The notes beneath the pieces were generated by a model. The model was not told the DNA's origin, made no database searches, and was given only the letters and a program-made list of their open reading frames with translations. Shown here in pieces: positions 7,561-14,242 of a stretch of DNA of 64,000 bases. The stretch's first letter is position 1. Every line of letters begins with the position of its first letter. The position numbers and the translations under genes were made by a program. Origin of the DNA: Paenibacillus_G elgii_A (GTDB taxonomy: Bacteria > Bacillota > Bacilli > Paenibacillales > NBRC-103111); assembly GCA_042219835.1 (NCBI GenBank), contig JBHJMN010000001.1, forward strand, positions 62,001 to 126,000, given 5' to 3'.

Positions 7561-8499
7561 TTAACCGAGATATTCTTGGTACGCCTCATGAACGAGTTTA
7601 AAAAGAAACGCAGACCCGCCCTGATCTGGATGAATTTTCTTAACGATTTCGCGATACTTTCGTTTAACATCGCGTTCGTTATGGCTTGGATCAACGCCTA
7701 ACACGTCGCACGGGTCGATACAACCGCTTATGGGCGGCCCCGGCTTCAGCTTATGCGCGCGGTAAATCGTATCTGCGCATTTTCCAGACTTAACATCGGA
7801 AAATATCTCGTCTACTCGATCGTAAAATCTACGCGACGAGAGCCGGGCGGCTACGCTTAGCACGGTCTTTTGCTCCGCCAATGTCGACGTCATGACTCGT
7901 TTAACAAGCTCAAGCGGAAGTCCGAATAACGTGTTACGCTCATGTTCCGTAAGATTAGCCTCCGCCTTCGCTTCAATAGCCGCCCACGCATCCGGGCCTG
8001 CCTCTGATCTTGAAGGTTCCGCTTGTTTCGTATGGTCCGATGGCTCTCGCCTTATCACTTTCCCTTTCGTAGCCTGTACGACTTCCCTCCGTTCCTTTTG
8101 CGTCATTTCCGTAACGAGTTTCGTAACGCCTGTTGACGGGACTAGGTGCAGATTCGTAAGAAACTGCTCGCGATCAATTTCGGCGGGCATCGACAGAAGA
8201 TCAAACATTATGCCGGCAGTTAAATGCGACGCGCACGTCGTTTTTCCGAATTGCTCGTATGCCTGCATATAACGTTGAGCGGTGCGTGGTTCCATCCCAA
8301 TTGACGAAAGCCACGGAAGCCACTTACCGCGAATTAAATCGTTAACCTTAACGAACAGTAGCCGCTTTCCAATTTCTAAAATAGCGTTCCCTGCCGTTAG
8401 TTCAGCCTGTGCTGCGTTACCTTGATACGCCTTAATTTCAGCCTCGATTGCTGGTAAGTCAGTCGAAAACACATGTCTACGTTTAAGTTGAGCGTTCAC
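7561..8499 (-). CDS. DUF3102 and J-domain fusion protein (312 aa)
   Basis: The start is GTG 8497-8499, because AAAGGAGA lies seven bases upstream; a longer open frame to 8556 crosses that site. The N-terminal third has the DUF3102-type segment with LEIGKRLLFVKVNDLIRGKW and a later RTAQRYMQAYEQFGK, seen in plasmid and phage proteins. The C-terminus is a J-domain: CDVLGVDPSHNERDVKRKYR followed by the HPD motif in KKIHPDQGG. J-domains stimulate Hsp70 (DnaK) ATPase activity, so this may recruit host DnaK to phage replication complexes. That role is inferred by analogy. A palindrome at 8547-8558 lies in the divergent promoter region. Confidence 0.82.
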   Translation of the reverse strand: MNAQLKRRHVFSTDLPAIEAEIKAYQGNAAQAELTAGNAILEIGKRLLFVKVNDLIRGKWLPWLSSIGMEPRTAQRYMQAYEQFGKTTCASHLTAGIMFDLLSMPAEIDREQFLTNLHLVPSTGVTKLVTEMTQKERREVVQATKGKVIRREPSDHTKQAEPSRSEAGPDAWAAIEAKAEANLTEHERNTLFGLPLELVKRVMTSTLAEQKTVLSVAARLSSRRFYDRVDEIFSDVKSGKCADTIYRAHKLKPGPPISGCIDPCDVLGVDPSHNERDVKRKYREIVKKIHPDQGGSAFLFKLVHEAYQEYLG

Positions 8500-8546
8500 G
8501 TATCTGTCTCCTTTCGAATTGAATCGGCGACCGTATTTTAATAATA

Positions 8547-8558
8547 ACGTGTACACGT
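8547..8558. promoter_or_regulatory. Perfect 12-bp palindrome between divergent genes
   Basis: ACGTGTACACGT is a perfect palindrome between the divergently transcribed J-domain gene and the HTH gene at 8638. It is a likely operator for one of the phage regulators; which one is not shown. Confidence 0.5.
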
Positions 8559-8576
8559 AATTTAGTCAACCTTTGT

Positions 8577-8604
8577 TTGCGTAAACTCGCTAATTGTGTA
8601 TAAT
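8577..8604 (+). promoter_or_regulatory. Promoter candidate for HTH gene
   Basis: A consensus -10 TATAAT at 8599-8604 is preceded at 16 bases by TTGCGT (8577-8582), a weak -35. The start codon of the regulator follows 34 bases later. Confidence 0.5.
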
Positions 8605-8637
8605 GGGGTTAATAGAACCTTCATGGAGGCTAACCTA

Positions 8638-8988
8638 ATGAAATCACAGTACTTTACAAAAATTGGCGAGGAGGCAGTCAAAAGCAAATGGACGACCGAG
8701 GACGAAGAAGAACATCAGAATGAGCCGCTTGTCGTTGAGCTTTACATCAACCAAGCCCTAAAGAAACGTGGCCTAAACCAGAAACAACTTGCAGAGATGA
8801 CCGGCATCCGCCCGGCCGCAATCAGTCAACTATGCCGGGGTTTTGTCGATCGCCTTAACCTTGACCACATTGGCCGAATCGGTACCGCGCTGAGAGTCGA
8901 GAGCATAGAAGAGATTGTAAGGCTCGTAAAGGTAAGTGAGGCAGATGCTACGATGATGAAACCGAGAGGGCACCGTGACAAAGATTAA
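8638..8988 (+). CDS. XRE-family HTH regulator, repressor candidate (116 aa)
   Basis: GGAGG at 8625-8629 sets the start at ATG 8638; an earlier in-frame ATG has no ribosome site. A helix-turn-helix lies at about residues 40-70 in KKRGLNQKQLAEMTGIRPAA and ISQLCRGF, with a following segment that reads LDHIGRIGTALRV. It is the first plus-strand gene beside a divergent operator-bearing region, the usual layout for a lysogeny regulator. It lacks the C-terminal peptidase domain of LexA-like repressors, so any SOS response would have to act through host LexA. Confidence 0.82.
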   Translation: MKSQYFTKIGEEAVKSKWTTEDEEEHQNEPLVVELYINQALKKRGLNQKQLAEMTGIRPAAISQLCRGFVDRLNLDHIGRIGTALRVESIEEIVRLVKVSEADATMMKPRGHRDKD

Positions 8989-9021
8989 GTCGCGGTAATT
9001 TTTTTTTGAAATTCACGAAAC

Positions 9022-9035
9022 CAAACGTATGTTCC
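9022..9035. promoter_or_regulatory. LexA (SOS) box candidate
   Basis: CAAACGTATGTTCC matches the Gram-positive SOS box consensus CGAACRNRYGTTYC at 13 of 14 positions. It lies just after the HTH gene and near the end of the small minus-strand genes. Binding is inferred. Confidence 0.5.
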
Positions 9036-9109
9036 CCCGTATTACTGAATATAATGACGGACACGGTGTCTAAACGCGGAGTCCATCCCGTCCGTATCCG
9101 TCGGACCCT

Positions 9110-9298
9110 TTATCGAATAACGCGGCCGTTAACGTTGGCGCCGGGATATTGCGTTTGCCGCCGCGAATATCCTTTCATTAATGGCCGCAGGAGTTTGCGT
9201 AGGAATGAGCGCCCGAGCCCGCCAAAGCCCGGACGCTCGAAGCCGTCGCTGACCGCCAAATCAGCCGGCAGTGTGATGAACGTGCCAGCGTCCGCCAC
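9110..9298 (-). CDS. Possible small phage protein (62 aa, GTG start)
   Basis: A minus-strand frame opens with GTG at 9296-9298 and encodes a basic, glycine-rich peptide with GRSFLRKLLRPLMKGYSRRQ near the end. The ribosome site is weak (GGCGGGA, very close). The frame could extend upstream only to a TGA near 9340. The surrounding 8989-9454 stretch holds nothing else that I can support apart from the LexA-like box. Confidence 0.35.
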   Translation of the reverse strand: MADAGTFITLPADLAVSDGFERPGFGGLGRSFLRKLLRPLMKGYSRRQTQYPGANVNGRVIR

Positions 9299-9454
9299 AT
9301 CCCGCCTATATCGCCAAATATCTGCGGGACAAAAATGTCATACTACGCGGTAAGTCGCCAACCTTCCGCGGCCCCGACGTTGCTAGTCGCCGGGTGAACC
9401 GTCGCTAACCGGTCCCGTCTCCTCCGTAATGGAATCATCGACGTATACAGGTGT

Positions 9455-9694
9455 TCAAACAGCGAGCGCCGCGACCAACGCTTCAAGTTCAGTTTCGGCG
9501 GCCTGTAGCCGAGCGTAGTCGCGGAGCTTGATCGGGATTTCGAAATGACCGCGTTTAATGTCATACTCTAATTCGCCTTTCGCGTCTCTAATGAACCGAG
9601 TAACGATTACACATTCTTCTTCAACATCGACGATTAAGGCCAAGTCATCAAGTAGCAATATTGCGTCCATACCGTCAACTTTGATTTTGCGCAT
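9455..9694 (-). CDS. Small phage protein, function unknown (79 aa)
   Basis: ATG at 9692-9694 has GGGAGGTGAT upstream. The protein alternates beta-like segments (DAILLLDDLALIVDVEEECV) with an acidic helical C-terminus. No known motif. A perfect LexA-like palindrome lies 66 bases upstream at 9760-9773, so it may be induced by DNA damage. Confidence 0.65.
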   Translation of the reverse strand: MRKIKVDGMDAILLLDDLALIVDVEEECVIVTRFIRDAKGELEYDIKRGHFEIPIKLRDYARLQAAETELEALVAALAV

Positions 9695-9759
9695 ACTGTA
9701 TCACCTCCCTTCAGTCAATGTTGCTTAACGGGTGGGCTTGTCAGTTTTCGCTCTAAAAC

Positions 9760-9773
9760 CGAACATATGTTCG
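9760..9773. promoter_or_regulatory. LexA (SOS) box candidate
   Basis: CGAACATATGTTCG is a perfect palindrome with the GAAC-N4-GTTC core of the Bacillus SOS box. It lies upstream of the small minus-strand gene at 9455-9694. The 9774-9976 stretch that follows has an open minus frame with no clear start and no other signal. Confidence 0.65.
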
Positions 9774-9976
9774 TTTCTTGTTCCTATTGTAACCCGAACC
9801 GTTTCCGAAAGCAACCAAATTTTGAAGAGATCGGGTATTTTATCGCAAGTTCCGGCCAAACTCGTCATATGGCGGGTCAGCCGGGGCCGTGCGTAAACGG
9901 CACGACCGGTACGATCATCACAATGCCGCCGTGTTCAAACGCAGCGTGGCGGCCGTCAGGCAGAAGGAAGCCGGCG

Positions 9977-10168
9977 TTAACATAAAAGCCCGCCCTCCTT
10001 CGTTGCCTGAATCCGCCGATACATAGCGTCGCGGTACTGATAGAGCCGTTCCGCGCGGTTTGCTGGCGGCTGCCGGTCCGAACGGCCACGGATATAGTCA
10101 AAGCGGCGCGCTCCGTGCTGGTTGACCTTACGCGTGTAGTAGCTGATGCGGGTTATTAACGGTTTCAT
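9977..10168 (-). CDS. Small basic phage protein (63 aa)
   Basis: ATG at 10166-10168 is preceded by GGAGGG at seven bases. The protein is rich in Arg, Tyr and Gln (MKPLITRISYYTRKVNQHGA) and probably binds nucleic acid. An open frame shifted by one base continues past its stop to 9877 and encodes a further 36 or so plausible residues without an obvious start codon. Confidence 0.55.
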   Translation of the reverse strand: MKPLITRISYYTRKVNQHGARRFDYIRGRSDRQPPANRAERLYQYRDAMYRRIQATKEGGLLC

Positions 10169-10180
10169 CAGCGGTCCCTC

Positions 10181-10300
10181 CTACGACATAAGCTGGCGGA
10201 TAGTTTCCGCGATTAGTAGGCCGAGCAATTTCGCGATCGTCCGGGGAGAGACCCGGCGGCGGCGCGGTTCGGGCGTGTAAAAACGTGCTCCATACGTCAT
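10181..10300 (-). CDS. Small phage peptide (39 aa)
   Basis: The ATG overlaps the TGA of the upstream gene as ATGA (10297-10300). The peptide has a proline/arginine-rich start (FYTPEPRRRRVSPRT) and a hydrophobic helix (IAKLLGLLIAETIRQLMS). It could be membrane-active, but no family is recognised. Its stop overlaps the ribosome site of the next gene. Confidence 0.5.
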   Translation of the reverse strand: MTYGARFYTPEPRRRRVSPRTIAKLLGLLIAETIRQLMS

Positions 10301-10518
10301 ATAGCGACAGCTCCTTCCGTTAGAACGAAGCCGAACGTGTCAGCAGCGGCCCGGTCGATTTCAGCAGCGCCGAGGACAGCGCGCGGGTGGACGCCGGTAG
10401 CACGAATAAAGGCGCCCGGCTGGATTACCGCGTTTTGGCGCGGGTATTTTACGAGGGTGACGTGGTAGTTTTGCGTGAATGGGTGGCGGACATAGCGGAT
10501 TGGGTACGATTGTTGCAT
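10297..10518 (-). CDS. Small phage protein, function unknown (73 aa)
   Basis: ATG at 10516-10518 has GGAGG eight bases upstream. The sequence has a beta-rich N-terminus (QNYHVTLVKYPRQNAVIQPG) and an Ala-rich C-terminus. It is first in a three-gene chain with 10181-10300 and 9977-10168, with ATGA overlap to the next. Confidence 0.6.
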   Translation of the reverse strand: MQQSYPIRYVRHPFTQNYHVTLVKYPRQNAVIQPGAFIRATGVHPRAVLGAAEIDRAAADTFGFVLTEGAVAI

Positions 10519-10530
10519 AAGTAGAGCCTC

Positions 10531-10902
10531 CTAGGTTATCGAATTATAAATATCACTGATTGTTAGTGTTACGTTTAATGAATGACGGAGTTCGGCAGAC
10601 TTGGCGGCTATCTTGAAATAACGTTCCTCGGTCGGGCCGATGTTGGCATTAAACATCTCGTAGATTGGCGCTAAGCGGCGGAACTCGTCTTTAATAGCGC
10701 GGCGTTTACGTAGTGAGTTCTGAAGCAATAATACGACGGCTATAGCGCTATCATCGTCAAACTCGGTTCTTTCAATTTCGTGGTAGATGGCGGACACTTC
10801 ACGATCAGCCGCGGACTGTGCTCGATTAAGGCGATCATAGGCGTCCTTTACATTGGCATACAGGGTGCGTAACTGCGCGAAGTAATCTTCTGATGTTGGC
10901 AT
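10531..10902 (-). CDS. Helical phage protein (123 aa)
   Basis: The start is set at ATG 10900-10902 from GGGAGG nine bases upstream; a longer open frame lacks a site. The protein is a long amphipathic helix bundle (YFAQLRTLYANVKDAYDRLN and following) with no known motif. It is divergent from the regulator at 11045 across a 142-base region with inverted repeats. Confidence 0.6.
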   Translation of the reverse strand: MPTSEDYFAQLRTLYANVKDAYDRLNRAQSAADREVSAIYHEIERTEFDDDSAIAVVLLLQNSLRKRRAIKDEFRRLAPIYEMFNANIGPTEERYFKIAAKSAELRHSLNVTLTISDIYNSIT

Positions 10903-10927
10903 TCGGCGAAACCTCCCGACATTTATT

Positions 10928-10975
10928 AACGTATATGATCTAACGTCTATCGTTATGTTTTTGATTATATACGTT
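10928..10975. promoter_or_regulatory. Operator candidate: inverted AACGTATAT repeat
   Basis: AACGTATAT at 10928-10936 is exactly inverted as ATATACGTT at 10967-10975, with further TAACG/CGTTA half-sites between and beyond. It lies between divergent genes, ahead of a TATAAT box near 11022. Likely bound by the product of the gene at 11045. Confidence 0.5.
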
Positions 10976-11044
10976 CTGGCGTTATGCGTCAATAAGTAAT
11001 TTTCACTTATTTAACAATGTTGTATAATTGGAGGTGATGAGGTG

Positions 11045-11290
11045 ATGTCATTGTCAATAAAGATAAAACTCGGGGAAGCGATCGAGGCTGCCGATAAAGC
11101 AACAGGCGGGAAGGTATCGAAGTACGCGATTGCGCGGGAGGCTAAGGTACGTCCAAACTTAATCTATGATCTATGCGACGGTAAAACTAAGCGCATCGAC
11201 CTTGACACCTTGAGTACGATAATAAAAACGCTAAATGAACTATCTGGTCGAAAGCATACTATTTCTGATATCCTTGAATACGAAGGGTAA
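11045..11290 (+). CDS. Small HTH regulator (81 aa)
   Basis: The start may be ATG 11045 or GTG 11042; GGAGGTGAT at 11030 fits either. Residues about 18-60 show a Cro/C1-type helix-turn-helix (SKYAIAREAKVRPNLIYDLC, then DLDTLSTIIKTLNEL). This matches the HTH_26/YozG-type group often found in phages. It faces the helical gene at 10531 across candidate operators and probably forms part of the lysogeny switch. Confidence 0.75.
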   Translation: MSLSIKIKLGEAIEAADKATGGKVSKYAIAREAKVRPNLIYDLCDGKTKRIDLDTLSTIIKTLNELSGRKHTISDILEYEG

Positions 11291-11351
11291 CCGCTGTAGT
11301 CACTGCTTCGTTCAGCCTTAACGGGCCAGTAATAACGGAGGAGGAACACCC

Positions 11352-11615
11352 GTGGACGTGGACGTGGACGAATTAAAAGAGATAAAAGACGTACTCAACA
11401 CACTAATACAACGCCAGGACGCAATTAACGAGAAACTTAACGTAATAGCTGCTCAACAAGCGGAATTAGCTACGGAATTCCGAAAAATTTCGAACCCGGC
11501 CGCCCGCAACGATATCCAAGCGCAACTTGACTACTTCGCGCAAAAACTCGGCCAACATGACCGCGATCTGTACGTACTGAAGCGCAAACAAACGGACAAA
11601 GAAACTGCCCGCTAA
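11352..11615 (+). CDS. Short coiled-coil protein (87 aa)
   Basis: GTG at 11352 follows GGAGGAGGA. Almost the whole protein is a predicted coiled coil (LNTLIQRQDAINEKLNVIAA) of the kind annotated as small phage structural or regulatory proteins. It is followed by a strong terminator at 11713-11757 and probably shares a transcript with the regulator at 11045. Confidence 0.65.
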   Translation: MDVDVDELKEIKDVLNTLIQRQDAINEKLNVIAAQQAELATEFRKISNPAARNDIQAQLDYFAQKLGQHDRDLYVLKRKQTDKETAR

Positions 11616-11712
11616 ATTACGTCTAATCAGCGCTTTTTGACGCCAGTAATAGGTACGGTCGTCCAATCGGTTAGGACGCGCAAAAGCACATGAAAATGAC
11701 GGTAAAAATAAC

Positions 11713-11757
11713 AACGCCACCCAAACGGTTAATTCCGCTTGAGTGGCGTTAATTTTT
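11713..11757 (+). terminator. Rho-independent terminator
   Basis: AACGCCAC (11713-11720) pairs with GTGGCGTT (11743-11750), with an inner CAAACGG/CCGCTTG stem and a TTTTT tail. It ends the plus-strand phage transcript and may also slow minus-strand transcription. Confidence 0.75.
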
Positions 11758-11768
11758 CGTTTATTTAT

Positions 11769-12092
11769 TTATTTTCCGGTGAACATGCGCTTAATCTCGC
11801 TCCACTCCGACCGCTGCTGCTCCGTGAACCGAAAGTTTTTACCGCGACAAATCGGGCATTCTTTCCGTTGCAAGAAGACGAAATAAAGCAAGTACAGCGC
11901 GATCAAAAGGACGCCGACCAACGTGAAAAACGACAAAACGACAAGGATCGCAAGTAGTATTATTGACGGCCGCCTTACGGGGCGTACGTCTCTTTCGCAA
12001 TAGACACAGCGACGCATATACCCATGCGCCCCTATATTTGGAAAAGACGAAGGTTTCTCCTTAAATCGGTCTTCGAAATTCTTGTCAGCCAA
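11769..12092 (-). CDS. Membrane protein with split zinc-ribbon motif (107 aa)
   Basis: TTG at 12090-12092 follows GGAAGGTGG. A CxxC pair (RRCVYCERD) at about residues 28-31 is followed by one or two membrane helices in a long hydrophobic stretch (IILLAILVVLSFFTLVGVLL and onward) and then a CPxC pair (KECPICRGKNF). This resembles a LITAF-like zinc ribbon with a membrane segment inserted between its knuckles. It lies next to the integrase, where phage superinfection-exclusion or lysogenic-conversion genes are often found. Its role is unknown. Confidence 0.65.
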   Translation of the reverse strand: MADKNFEDRFKEKPSSFPNIGAHGYMRRCVYCERDVRPVRRPSIILLAILVVLSFFTLVGVLLIALYLLYFVFLQRKECPICRGKNFRFTEQQRSEWSEIKRMFTGK

Positions 12093-12336
12093 GCCGCCGC
12101 CACCTTCCCGCTGTTCCCATATTCATCCTTATTGTACAATGAAAAGGATATTAGGGCTAGTATTTATCGGGAAATTGCGGCGACCTAGTTGTTGTGGCGC
12201 AGCTCCGGCATGTTTTCCGAAGTAGTGGCGTTCGTTTTTAAGGGCGTTGGGCGGGCATTAGAGCGCTAGAGTAACCCTAAATACCCCTACCTACGTACGT
12301 AGCAGCAAAGTGTCTTAACAACCGCTTATTTCGCGT

Positions 12337-13389
12337 TTAATTGCGCTTTATTTTTCTTTGCTTGCTTAGACCGCTCATAACGTTATTGATCGGCGAAAAT
12401 TTACCGTGCTGCTCCTTCACCGATTTTTTAGACAAGTGTGTATAGCGTAGCACCATACGTAGGTCAGCGTGGCCGAGAATTTCGGCGAGGAACCGGACGT
12501 CGCCGCCGTTTTCCAAAAACATTGTCGCCGCGGTGTGACGGAACAAGTGCGGATAGACTCGGATTTCCAAGCCGGCCTTTTTCGCGTGCTGCTTGATCCG
12601 GTCACGCATCCGGTCGTCTGAGATAAGGCTGCCGTAATTCGTTAGAAAAATATAGTCCGTATCAAACTCCGCGTTTTCCTTTATCAGATCTGATAGTGCC
12701 CGCAACGTGCTTTTTTCGAGGGGAACCGATTTTGAACGCCGCGTCTTGACTCGCTCGGCCGTTACATAGGTCATTCCCGTCTCGAAATTAATGTCTGATT
12801 TCTTCAGGTTCAACGCCTCATTTATGCGGTAGAACCCGTCAACCAAGAGAGACATAAACACGTAATCCCTAAACCCCGCATATGTCCGTTTATCTGGCGC
12901 CTTCAAAAGCCGTTCCAATTGTTCCGCTGTCATAATTTGAATTTCGTTCTCTGGCTCCCGCACAGGTTTCACTTTATGGAACGGATTTGTTTCGATGAGG
13001 TCTTCGTTATAAAGGAAGTTGAACATCGTTCTTAAACCCTTCATACGTGTGTTCACGGTGACTGCGGAAAGTCCGGCGGTTTTGTCCCGCTCCGCCTTGT
13101 GCGCGTGCCCTTCCCACTTGCGCTTAGACCGCAGCATCCACGTAATGTACTTCCGCAGGACTTCCGGCGTCACGCTGTTAATTTCGCGCGGTGTGTCCGT
13201 CATCGCTAAAAAATCGCATAGAAAACGGTAATTCTCCTCGTACGTTTCGAGCGTCCTTTTCGACACGCCCTCCGCAACCTTAGCGTTAAAGAACGTTTCG
13301 TATAGCTCGTCCATTGACGCGTGCTTTGCCCGAACGTTGCGATCGTTTTTATAACGCTTGCCTATTCGTTGATCCGTACGTTTTTCCAA
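12337..13389 (-). CDS. int: Tyrosine recombinase / phage integrase (350 aa)
   Basis: The start is TTG 13387-13389, with AGGAGGCG nine bases upstream; a longer open frame to 13458 crosses this site. An N-terminal SAM-like domain (about residues 25-120) precedes the catalytic domain. Catalytic residues are visible in GFYRINEALNL, HLFRHTAATMF, EILGHADLRMVL and RYTHLS (nucleophile Tyr). The enzyme would integrate and excise the element at the adjacent tRNA-Pro site. The gene faces away from the attachment site, and a host tRNA promoter at 13645-13673 points into it. Confidence 0.93.
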   Translation of the reverse strand: MEKRTDQRIGKRYKNDRNVRAKHASMDELYETFFNAKVAEGVSKRTLETYEENYRFLCDFLAMTDTPREINSVTPEVLRKYITWMLRSKRKWEGHAHKAERDKTAGLSAVTVNTRMKGLRTMFNFLYNEDLIETNPFHKVKPVREPENEIQIMTAEQLERLLKAPDKRTYAGFRDYVFMSLLVDGFYRINEALNLKKSDINFETGMTYVTAERVKTRRSKSVPLEKSTLRALSDLIKENAEFDTDYIFLTNYGSLISDDRMRDRIKQHAKKAGLEIRVYPHLFRHTAATMFLENGGDVRFLAEILGHADLRMVLRYTHLSKKSVKEQHGKFSPINNVMSGLSKQRKIKRN

Positions 13390-13407
13390 AATAAAAACGC
13401 CTCCTAT

Positions 13408-13567
13408 CCGTAATTTTAACGGAGAGACGGCGTGATTTCGCGTAATTAGGGAGCGCACCCTTGCGTTAAATAGGCGCTCACCCTTGCGTCCGCAAGCGTT
13501 ATTATCGGCGTGGTGAAAACGGCGTAATTACGGGATTTCTAACGTTTAAATACCGTAATTTTTAGCG
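13408..13567. repeat. Integrase-binding repeat region
   Basis: Direct repeats lie upstream of the integrase: CCGTAATTTT at 13408-13417 and again near 13554; CGTAATTA variants near 13440 and 13521; GCGCACCCTTGCG near 13453 and GCGCTCACCCTTGCG near 13470, the latter related to the GGTGCGC at the junction. This pattern suits arm-type and core-type integrase sites at attR. Confidence 0.5.
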
Positions 13568-13611
13568 TGGACACCCCAAGGGTGCGCGCTACCAGACTGC
13601 GCCATACCCCG
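13568..13611 (-). pseudogene. 5' half of tRNA-Pro(GGG), prophage attachment site
   Basis: Read on the minus strand, 13611 down begins with CGGGGTA (acceptor), TG, a D arm GCGC...GCGC, and an anticodon loop TTGGGGT with anticodon GGG (13577-13575). After the loop the sequence stops matching any tRNA: there is no matching anticodon 3' arm and no T arm. This marks integration in the anticodon loop. The reconstituted tRNA may exist at the other end of the element, outside the window. Confidence 0.7.
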
Positions 13612-13644
13612 AAAATGATCCGGCAAAAAAATCCGGCAAAGAGT

Positions 13645-13673
13645 ATTATATCTTATACCCTATCGATTGTAAA
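13645..13673 (-). promoter_or_regulatory. Strong sigma-A promoter of the interrupted tRNA
   Basis: On the minus strand TTTACA (13668-13673) and TATAAT (13645-13650) are spaced by exactly 17 bases. The predicted start is about 27 bases before the tRNA 5' end. With the tRNA broken, transcription would run into the integrase. Confidence 0.75.
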
Positions 13674-13690
13674 GGATTTTTCCAAAGAAA

Positions 13691-13722
13691 AGAAAAAACG
13701 CCCGAACCGCATTCGAGCGCCT
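13691..13722 (-). terminator. Terminator of hbs
   Basis: On the minus strand CGCTCGAA and TTCGGGCG pair around TGCGG-like loop bases and are followed by TTTTTT. It lies 55 bases after the stop of the HU gene and before the tRNA promoter. Confidence 0.75.
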
Positions 13723-13776
13723 TTCCGAGCCGCTGGACCGGCTCCATTATGTAGAAAGCCTAAAAGCCGCAAGAGC

Positions 13777-14049
13777 TTACTGGATTCCGTCTCTCAGTGC
13801 TTTGCCAGGTCTGAAGGCCGGGATTTTGCTGGAAGGAATTTCGATTTCTTCGCCGGTTTGCGGGTTGCGGCCTTTGCGGGCGGAACGCTCACGAACTTCG
13901 AAGTTTCCAAATCCGACCAATTGTACCTTATCTCCGCCTTGAAGCGCCTCGGAAATAGCTTCGAAGACGGCTTCAACCGCTTTGGTTGCGTCCTTTTTGG
14001 AAAGCTCAGTGGACTCCGCTACCTTATTGATCAAATCGGATTTATTCAT
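13777..14049 (-). CDS. hbs: DNA-binding protein HU (90 aa)
   Basis: ATG 14047-14049 follows GGGAGGTGA; a longer upstream frame is not used. The protein starts MNKSDLINKVAE and carries the HU beta-arm region with GFGNFEVRERSARKGRNPQT and KIPAFRPGKALRD. HU dimers bend and compact DNA without strong sequence preference. The 90-residue length is standard. It follows spoIVA in the same order as in B. subtilis but has its own long leader and terminator. Confidence 0.97.
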   Translation of the reverse strand: MNKSDLINKVAESTELSKKDATKAVEAVFEAISEALQGGDKVQLVGFGNFEVRERSARKGRNPQTGEEIEIPSSKIPAFRPGKALRDGIQ

Positions 14050-14194
14050 GCGATTCACCTCCCCCCGAAACAAACGATTCCTGTTACTTTCTTTGTTAAC
14101 CGTTTCGCTGAAAAATATACATTCGGAACGATGCAAAGGTGAAGAAACAAGATTATAGTAATACACGCGTTCATCATTTTCAAGTGCAAACACA

Positions 14195-14222
14195 AAAAAT
14201 GCACCCTTCGGAGTGCATTTTT
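14195..14222 (-). terminator. Terminator of spoIVA
   Basis: ATGCAC/GTGCAT hairpin with a CTTCGG loop and T runs on both strands, 21 bases after the spoIVA stop. It probably works in both directions. Confidence 0.8.
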
Positions 14223-14242
14223 TACGAAAAAGGAGAATCCTC

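Noticed and set aside
6856..7701. Plus-strand open frame of 281 codons across the ATPase gene, the gap and the J-domain gene
   Set aside because: It runs antisense through two well-supported genes and has no ribosome site. Its RLFPL segment is kept only as part of the inverted-repeat finding.
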